Positions 31,239 to 36,194 of a DNA stretch of 36,194 nt are shown piece by piece. Every line of letters begins with the position of its first letter. Position 1 is the stretch's first letter. The stretch lies in contig NZ_JANFNG010000048.1 of the NCBI RefSeq assembly GCF_024436035.1, positions 1 to 36,194 on the forward strand. Direction: 5' to 3'. The translations under genes and the position numbers were made by a program. This stretch comes from Streptomyces humicola. Lineage in GTDB: Bacteria > Actinomycetota > Actinomycetes > Streptomycetales > Streptomycetaceae. The notes under the pieces were generated by a model. The model saw only the letters and a program-made list of their open reading frames with translations. It did no database searches and was not told the DNA's origin.

Positions 31239-33020
31239 TCAGCCGATCTGGATCGCCTTGACGAGCAGCAGCAGGGCGGCGACGACGAGATAGCCCCGCA
31301 GCAGGCTCATGCCCAGCTTCGTCCCCGGGGACCAGATGACGGGTTCGAGGAGGGTGAGCGGTGGCATGCGCCAGCTTTCGCGGTCGGCCCGCGAGATCTG
31401 CGGGGCGGCGGCGCGTGCGGGGCCGCGACGCGCCCGAACCGCCGCCAGCCGCGCCCCCACCGCGAGCAGCCCGGTGCCGAGGGCGACGGAGAGCCACAGG
31501 GTGACCGTGGTGGTGTCGAGCGACGGGAACAAGGTGGTGGCGATGAGGATCCCGGAGAGCATCAGCAGCACCGAGACGATGAGGCCGGCCAGGGCGTTGA
31601 GCCAGCTCGGGTTGGTCCACGGCCCGAGCACGGCACGGTCGTTGCACAGCAGCAGAAGAAATACGCTGGCCGACGGCAGCAGCAGCCCTGCGAGGGCCTG
31701 GACGCCGGTGGTGATCAGCCCCAGCGGCGCTCCGGGGATCAGCACGATGGCGGCGGCGACGAGCACCATGGCCGCGTAACTGCCGTAGAACGCCTTGGCC
31801 TCGCCAAAGCTGCGGTGCAGGGAGTGGCGCAGATTGAACACGTCGCCGAAGGCGTAACTGGTCGCCAGGGTGACCGCGGCCGCGCCGACGACGGAGGCGT
31901 CGAGCAGCACGATCGCAAAGAGCGCACCCAGCACAGGGCTGCGGTGCCCGAGCGCGTCGGCGATGCCCAGGGCATCTGTGAAGTGTCCGGCGGCGGCAGT
32001 GCCGCGCACGGCGTAGTCGGCGATGATGACGACGGCGGTGGCGCCCCCGACCACGACGAGCGAGCCGAGGACGGTGTCGGCGCGTTCGTGCCCGATGAAG
32101 CGAGGCGTGATGCGCTTGTCAATGATGTTGGACTGCTGGAAGAACAGCTGCCAGGGCGCGACCGTGGTGCCGACGATCGCGATGATCAGCAGAACCGCGT
32201 TGGAGGAGATCCCGCCCTGCACGCCGGGCACGACCAGGTGGTAGAAGGCCAGTCCGTAGCGGGGATGGGAGAGCAGGGCGAGCGGCAGCAGTAGCACGCT
32301 GACGGCGATGAACGCCAGCATGGCTCGCTCCCAGCGGCGGAAGCTGCCGCTCGCGGTGATCGCGACGAGGGCGAGCGCGGCGACGGGGACGGCGATGTAC
32401 TGGCTGATGCCGAAGTAGCCGAGGGCCAGCGATACGCCGATGAACTCGGTCACGATGGTGAGGAAGTTGAGCACGAACAGGTCGCCGACGCTGAACCAGC
32501 CCCAGAATCTGCCGAACCGCTCGTTGATCAGGCGCGCATGGCCGACACCGGTGACGGCGCCGAGCCGTACCACCATCTCCTGGTTGACGATGAGGACAGG
32601 GATCAGGAGCAGGAGCACCCACAGCAGGCTGTAGCCGTAGTTCTGCCCGGCCTGGCCGTATGTGGCGATGCCACCCGCGTCGTTGTCGCCGACCATGACG
32701 ATGAGACCGGGGCCGACGATGGCGAGGAAGGTGAGCAGCCGCCGTTTCAGGGTGTGGGAGGAGTCGGCCTCGTCGATCCGGATCCTGCCGAGGGCGCCTT
32801 CGATGTCGCCGGTGTGTGCCTCGTCCAGTACGGCCGTGCGCCGGGGGCGTGGAGCAGGGGCGGGTTCGCGGCGCGGTTCGGGCCGGGGCGGTCGTTCCGG
32901 TGGGGCGGGACGGGGTGCGGGTCCGCCGCGTGGCTCCGGTCCGGGCGTCGGTCCGGGCGCGGGTGCCGGGGGCTGCGGCCCGTTCGGCGGTGTCCGCTCG
33001 CTCGGTGTCCGGTCGCTCAT
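31239..33020 (-). CDS. Nramp-family divalent metal transporter, non-canonical (Mg2+ type suspected)
   Basis: 593 residues. A Pro/Arg-rich disordered N-tail (1-62) and a short acidic stretch precede about eleven membrane helices. Aligned on GPG, the TM1 motif DPGN of MntH is D114-A-G-G here, so the Asp is kept and the Asn is lost. The TM6 motif VMPHN is VAPWQ, so the metal-liganding Met and the His are both replaced. From memory, replacement of that Met by Ala is a mark of the Nramp-related Mg2+ transporters. The start codon overlaps the stop of an upstream MgtE-N/CBS protein (ATGA), which supports Mg2+ and a regulated two-component transporter. Mn2+ transport remains possible. Confidence 0.9.
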   Translation of the reverse strand: MSDRTPSERTPPNGPQPPAPAPGPTPGPEPRGGPAPRPAPPERPPRPEPRREPAPAPRPRRTAVLDEAHTGDIEGALGRIRIDEADSSHTLKRRLLTFLAIVGPGLIVMVGDNDAGGIATYGQAGQNYGYSLLWVLLLLIPVLIVNQEMVVRLGAVTGVGHARLINERFGRFWGWFSVGDLFVLNFLTIVTEFIGVSLALGYFGISQYIAVPVAALALVAITASGSFRRWERAMLAFIAVSVLLLPLALLSHPRYGLAFYHLVVPGVQGGISSNAVLLIIAIVGTTVAPWQLFFQQSNIIDKRITPRFIGHERADTVLGSLVVVGGATAVVIIADYAVRGTAAAGHFTDALGIADALGHRSPVLGALFAIVLLDASVVGAAAVTLATSYAFGDVFNLRHSLHRSFGEAKAFYGSYAAMVLVAAAIVLIPGAPLGLITTGVQALAGLLLPSASVFLLLLCNDRAVLGPWTNPSWLNALAGLIVSVLLMLSGILIATTLFPSLDTTTVTLWLSVALGTGLLAVGARLAAVRARRGPARAAAPQISRADRESWRMPPLTLLEPVIWSPGTKLGMSLLRGYLVVAALLLLVKAIQIG

Positions 33021-34312
33021 GGTGCCGGCTCCCCTGCGTCGCGGTGGCCGTCCGGCGGCGGTGCGACCTCCCGGCGGCGCCAGTCCTCCGGCAGCGTGGC
33101 TTCGAGCACGTCGTCGACGGTGATGACGCCCAGCAGCACCCGGTCCTCGTCGACCACCGGCAGCGTCACCAGGTTGTAGTCCGTCATCAGCAGGGCGACG
33201 TCGACGAGATCGGTGTCGGGGCCGACCCGCACCGGATCGGACTCGCTCACCTCCTGCAGCGTGGCGGCGGGGTCTGCCTGCAGCAGCGCCACAAGACGCG
33301 CCACGGCGAGCAGGCTCCCCTCGTCGTCGATGGTGTAGACGCTGGTGAGCGCCTCGGGCTGGAGGGCTCCCGCGCCCCGTACGGCTTCGAGCGCCTCCCC
33401 CACGGTCGTCCGTCCGGGCATCGCCAGGAAGTCCATGCCCATCAGGCCGCCCGCGCTGTCGGGATTGAAGCCCATCAGGGTCAGCACTTTGGTGCGCTGG
33501 CCCGCCGGCAGCAGATCGAGCACGGGCCGGCGGCGGGCCTGTGGCAGATCGCTGATGGCGTCGGCCGCATCGTCGGCGCGCATCCGCGTCAGCACCTCGG
33601 CGATCTCGGCGTTGGTGCGTGCCCCGAGCAGCCGGGAGGCGAGATCCTCCTCGAGCTCCTCGAAGACATCCGCCTCCAGCTCGGGGTCCTGGTGGACGTG
33701 ACCGAGGATCTCGCGCTCCTCCTCGGTGGAGGCGTCCTCGATCAGGTCGGCGATCTCGGCCGGCCGCAGCCTGCGGATCCGGGCGAACGGGCGGCGTGCG
33801 ATCACGCTGCGCCCGTGCCCGATCAGTGGTTCGAAGGCCTTCCAGTCACGCCATGCGCGGATGGTCGATCGTTCCTTGAAGACGCCGAGCAGCCGGTGCG
33901 GTCGGTGGGTGTCCACACGGGCGAGCAGCCAGTGGGTGTCCTCCCGGACCAGCTCCACGTCCGAGGCCCGCACCAGGTGTACGTCGGTGACGTCGATCAG
34001 CCGGTGGCCGAGCACGTCGGCCCGGAGCAGCACCTCACCCTCGCGGCGTTCGAACGGCCGCAGATCGACCTTGGCGCTGACCAGCCGCACCGGGCCGTCG
34101 GCGTCGAAGGAGTCCACCTGCTCGATGGGAACGAAGAGCTCAACGCCTCCGATGCCGGCGACCACGCCCGTCACCAGCGGATAGTCGCGGCCTCTCAGAC
34201 GCACGATCACATCGGCGAGCCTGCCGAGCGAGTGGCCGGCGCGGTCGGCCACCGGTCGTTTGAGAAGCGCCGACAGGTGCAGTACGCGTGGCTCCTGTGC
34301 GGTGTCGGTCAT
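33017..34312 (-). CDS. Soluble MgtE-N / twin-CBS protein, partner of Nramp transporter
   Basis: 431 residues and no membrane segment. Order: an N-terminal PRC-barrel-like region (about 10-75) with a possible second (85-150), the MgtE N-superhelical domain (about 180-285, with DLIEDASTEEERE and ADDAADAISDLP), the MgtE joint motif GFNPDSAGGLM, then two CBS domains (about 295-350 and 358-415). In MgtE these cytosolic domains sense Mg2+ and gate the channel; here the channel domain is absent and the next gene encodes an Nramp protein, overlapping by 4 bp. ATG 34312 follows GGAGG; a longer start at 34333 is less likely. Probable Mg2+ sensor and gate for that transporter. Confidence 0.92.
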   Translation of the reverse strand: MTDTAQEPRVLHLSALLKRPVADRAGHSLGRLADVIVRLRGRDYPLVTGVVAGIGGVELFVPIEQVDSFDADGPVRLVSAKVDLRPFERREGEVLLRADVLGHRLIDVTDVHLVRASDVELVREDTHWLLARVDTHRPHRLLGVFKERSTIRAWRDWKAFEPLIGHGRSVIARRPFARIRRLRPAEIADLIEDASTEEEREILGHVHQDPELEADVFEELEEDLASRLLGARTNAEIAEVLTRMRADDAADAISDLPQARRRPVLDLLPAGQRTKVLTLMGFNPDSAGGLMGMDFLAMPGRTTVGEALEAVRGAGALQPEALTSVYTIDDEGSLLAVARLVALLQADPAATLQEVSESDPVRVGPDTDLVDVALLMTDYNLVTLPVVDEDRVLLGVITVDDVLEATLPEDWRRREVAPPPDGHRDAGEPAP

Positions 34313-34361
34313 GGCTCTGCCCTCCACCAACAAGAAAACACCACAAAAGGGTCACATGCTG

Positions 34362-35231
34362 CTATTTGAGCAGTCGCGACAGGCGCCGGTCCGCGAGTGG
34401 CTTCCCTCCGGTCTGGCAAGTAGGGCAGTACTGCATCGAGCGATCGCGGTACGAGACCTCGCGGATGGTGTCGCCGCACACCGGGCACGCCTCGCCGGTC
34501 CTGCCGTGCACCCGCAGGCCGCTCTTCTTCTCGGCCTTCAGCTCCCCCGCCGCGACACCACGGGACCGCTCCACCGCGTCCCGCAGTGTCGTGCCCACTG
34601 CCCCGTACAGTGCGGCGGTCTCGTCCTCGGTCAGGCTAGCCGCGAGTTTGAACGGCGACGTCCTGGCAGCGTGGAGCACCTCGTCGGAGTAGGCGTTCCC
34701 GATCCCCGCGATCACGCTCTGGTCGCGCAGCACGCCCTTGATCTGCCGCCGCTCACCCGCCAGCAGCGCGGCGAACGCCTCCAGGGTGAACGACGGATCC
34801 AGCGGGTCCGGGCCGAGCCGCGCGATCCCCGGCACGTCACCCGGATCGCGCGCGCAGTACACCGCGAGCCGCTTTTGCGTACCGGCCTCGGTCAGGTCGA
34901 AGCCTGCGCCTTCGGGCTCCGCGAGCAGCAGGCGCAGCGCGAGCGGCCCCCGGCCGGGCCTGGGCGGCGCGGCGGGCAGGTCGTCCTTCCAGCGCAGCCA
35001 GCCCGCGCGGGCGAGGTGGGTGACGAGGTGCGGTCCGCCGTCGGTCGCGATGCCGAGGAACTTGCCGTAGCGGCGGACGGCGGTGATCTCGCGCCCTTCG
35101 AGGGCGCCGAGCGGGGGGTCATACGTTTTGAGCACGCTCACCGCGACCGGGTACACGCGGGCGACGGCGCGCCCGACGAGTCGGTCGGCAAGGAATTCGG
35201 CGAGGGCCTGGACCTCAGGCAGCTCCGGCAT
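34362..35231 (-). CDS. Fpg/Nei-family DNA glycosylase-AP lyase
   Basis: Base-excision repair enzyme for oxidised bases, 289 residues. The mature N-terminus PELPEV supplies the catalytic Pro and Glu; the strand with the conserved Lys is RRYGKFLGIAT. The helix-two-turn-helix is in GVLRDQSVIAGIGNAYSDEVL, and the C-terminal zinc finger is CPVC...CPTC with the Arg-containing loop QTGGKPL. The family LxxHLxMxG stretch reads LVTHLARAGWL, an actinobacterial variant. It follows the Mop gene by 32 bp and precedes the MgtE-N/CBS gene by 49 bp, in one direction. Fpg and Nei cannot be separated by eye. Confidence 0.93.
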   Translation of the reverse strand: MPELPEVQALAEFLADRLVGRAVARVYPVAVSVLKTYDPPLGALEGREITAVRRYGKFLGIATDGGPHLVTHLARAGWLRWKDDLPAAPPRPGRGPLALRLLLAEPEGAGFDLTEAGTQKRLAVYCARDPGDVPGIARLGPDPLDPSFTLEAFAALLAGERRQIKGVLRDQSVIAGIGNAYSDEVLHAARTSPFKLAASLTEDETAALYGAVGTTLRDAVERSRGVAAGELKAEKKSGLRVHGRTGEACPVCGDTIREVSYRDRSMQYCPTCQTGGKPLADRRLSRLLK

Positions 35232-35263
35232 GCGTCCAGTCTGCTACCTGGCCCGCGCGCGGG

Positions 35264-35689
35264 TCAGGCGGCCCCGGTGGCGAGGGAGACCTCGGTGGAC
35301 TTGATCAGCGCCACGACCGAGGAGCCCGCGAAGAGGCCCAGGTCCGAGGCGGCCTCGTTGGTGATCGCGGCGGTGAGCCGTCCGCCGTCGATCTCGATCC
35401 GCACGATCGCCATGGCACCGCCGGTGGTCACCCCCTCGACCTTGCCGAGGATCTGATTGCGGATGCTGATGCCGTCGACCCGTTCGGTGGCGAGCGCCAC
35501 CTCCGTCGACTTGATGAGGACTCGGACTGCCGTCCCCTCGTCGATGCCGAGCTCCTTCACGGCGTCCACCGTCACCACGGCGGTGATCTCCTGACCGCCG
35601 GCCAGACGCGTTCTGACGGCGGCGACGGCCTCGCCCTGGGTGACAGCGGTGACGGTGCCGGGCAGCTGGTTGCGGATACTCAGGTCCAT
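35264..35689 (-). CDS. Di-Mop (TOBE) molybdate-binding protein
   Basis: 141 residues forming two Mop/TOBE domains. The first begins MDLSIRNQLPGTVTAV and ends VLIKSTEVALAT; the second begins ISIRNQILGKVEGV and ends ALIKSTEVSLAT. These paired signatures are the molybdate-binding fold of molbindins and of ModE/ModC C-termini; such proteins store or buffer molybdate in the cytoplasm as a hexamer. I chose ATG 35689 (GCGAGG before it, first domain at the N-terminus); an ATG at 35728 adds 13 residues without a ribosome site. No modABC genes are visible nearby. Confidence 0.93.
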   Translation of the reverse strand: MDLSIRNQLPGTVTAVTQGEAVAAVRTRLAGGQEITAVVTVDAVKELGIDEGTAVRVLIKSTEVALATERVDGISIRNQILGKVEGVTTGGAMAIVRIEIDGGRLTAAITNEAASDLGLFAGSSVVALIKSTEVSLATGAA

Positions 35690-35827
35690 TCGGGTGGCCT
35701 CGCCATCGGTCGCACTCACATCAGTCATGCCCGTTTTGCGGCATTGATTCCATGAGCACTCTAGACGGACCGGCAGGAAGGCGGCCGGTAGACACGACCC
35801 TCGCGCCCGGCGAGCCGTGCGACGCGG

Positions 35828-35971
35828 TCAGTGCTGCGCACGGCGCCCGTACCCCACCCCGACGACGCCGACCGCTTGGGCCGGGGGCGCTCTGCGCAGC
35901 AGGCCCTGCCGCCGGCTCCCGGCGGCGGCCACCGCGAGCGCGGCGACGAGAATGAGCCAGAACACCTTCAT
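35828..35971 (-). CDS. 47-residue single-pass membrane protein
   Basis: Small gene with an excellent ribosome site (GGGAGG, 5 nt before ATG 35971). Product begins MKVFWLILVAALAVAAAG, a clear N-terminal hydrophobic helix, then SRRQGLLRRAPPAQAV and a short Gly/Val tail. It is either a membrane-anchored peptide with a basic cytosolic tail or, less likely, a secreted one. It lies between the Mop gene and the divergent M-box riboswitch promoter. No family recognised. The remaining DNA at 35690-35827 shows nothing else convincing. Confidence 0.6.
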   Translation of the reverse strand: MKVFWLILVAALAVAAAGSRRQGLLRRAPPAQAVGVVGVGYGRRAQH

Positions 35972-36089
35972 GACCGCCTCCCGTGCTCTCGCGTCTGCGC
36001 AGTGCCGACCGAGGGTCGAACGGCATCGACCAGGCGCTTCATCTCCAGCCTGTGCTTGACCGAGCTGTCCGGCGCGCGCTGCCGTCCGG

Positions 36090-36120
36090 TTGCACCCTTA
36101 TGCGCACAGGGGCCTATACT
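36090..36120 (+). promoter_or_regulatory. Promoter of the M-box transcript
   Basis: TTGCAC (36090-36095), 19-bp spacer, TATACT (36115-36120; five of six to TATAAT). Expected start near 36127, ten bases before the riboswitch. The spacer is slightly long but the -10 is the best in the window. Confidence 0.65.
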
Positions 36121-36136
36121 CATGGAGGTTTAAGCA

Positions 36137-36194
36137 AGGCACCTCGTTCGGTGAGGCGTCTTCACGGACACAGGCCACTGATCCCACCCGTCGA
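36137..36194 (+). ncRNA. M-box (ykoK) magnesium riboswitch, 5' part, cut by window edge
   Basis: The run from GGCACCTCGTTCGGTGAGGC through GTCTTCACGGACACAGGCCA to CTGATCCCACCCGTCGA matches the conserved 5' half of the M-box: CGUU(A)GGUGAGGC, then GGA-ACA-GCC-CUG, then the start of GUCGAGAGACGCC. CACCTC pairs with GAGGCG-type bases around the GUUCGGUG loop. It has its own promoter and no ORF before it. M-boxes lower expression of Mg2+ transporters when Mg2+ is high; the regulated gene must lie to the right of the window. Confidence 0.82.

Noticed and set aside
29619..32294. 891-codon frame antisense to ligase and Nramp genes
   Set aside because: Low-complexity Arg/Asp/Gly/His protein; shadow of two well-supported genes.

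Overview
The window is very GC-rich, with strong G/C bias at third codon positions, GTG starts and several leaderless or ATGA-overlapping genes. The gene content is typical of Streptomyces or a close relative: an ECF42/YCII pair, a PRTase-hydrolase fusion, a CtpI-like giant P-type ATPase and an MshC-like relic. I read it as an accessory part of a streptomycete chromosome rich in stress, redox and metal-homeostasis genes. I see no tRNA, rRNA, CRISPR array or intact insertion sequence.

Layout. 1-1.5 kb: the 5' part of a dnaK paralogue (minus) with no HspR-type HAIR element but a SigB-like promoter candidate, then a small unknown protein. 1.6-2.8 kb: an NmrA-type oxidoreductase and a MarR regulator behind a 16-bp palindrome. 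2.8-4.3 kb: a CDF metal-efflux pump divergent from an ArsR regulator, with overlapping promoters and an operator. 4.3-14.6 kb: a membrane and redox block, made of a small basic-tailed protein, a 1525-residue P-type ATPase whose N-terminal half is a decayed copy of an ATPase, the three-subunit proton-translocating transhydrogenase (pntAA-pntAB-pntB) behind three tandem 12-bp repeats, and a phosphoribosyltransferase-hydrolase fusion.

14.7-18.6 kb is a graveyard of a carbohydrate-utilisation locus. It holds a LacI stub, a phosphodiesterase fragment, an ABC sugar-binding protein fused by deletion to the tail of a sugar permease, and a GH2 beta-galactosidase remnant that still has its 14-bp-stem terminator. 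An intact 2-hydroxyacid dehydrogenase and a GT51 transglycosylase lie among them. 18.7-22.8 kb: tartronate-semialdehyde-type reductase with a doubled operator, a Tat-exported phospholipase C with a PHO-box-like element, and a degenerate CysRS/MshC-like protein. 22.8-29.5 kb: a truncated ECF42 sigma factor with its YCII partner, a second-type transketolase overlapping a small gene, SRPBCC, EamA, SDR and an MGDG-synthase-like glycosyltransferase.

29.7-36.2 kb: a minus-strand run of Mop (molybdate-binding), Fpg/Nei glycosylase, a soluble MgtE-N/CBS protein, a non-canonical Nramp transporter and an ATP-dependent DNA ligase. The Nramp protein has lost the Met of its metal site and is translationally coupled to the MgtE-N/CBS protein, which suggests a two-part Mg2+ uptake system next to Mg2+-dependent DNA repair enzymes. 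At the right edge a plus-strand promoter leads into the 5' half of an M-box (ykoK) magnesium riboswitch that controls a gene beyond the window.
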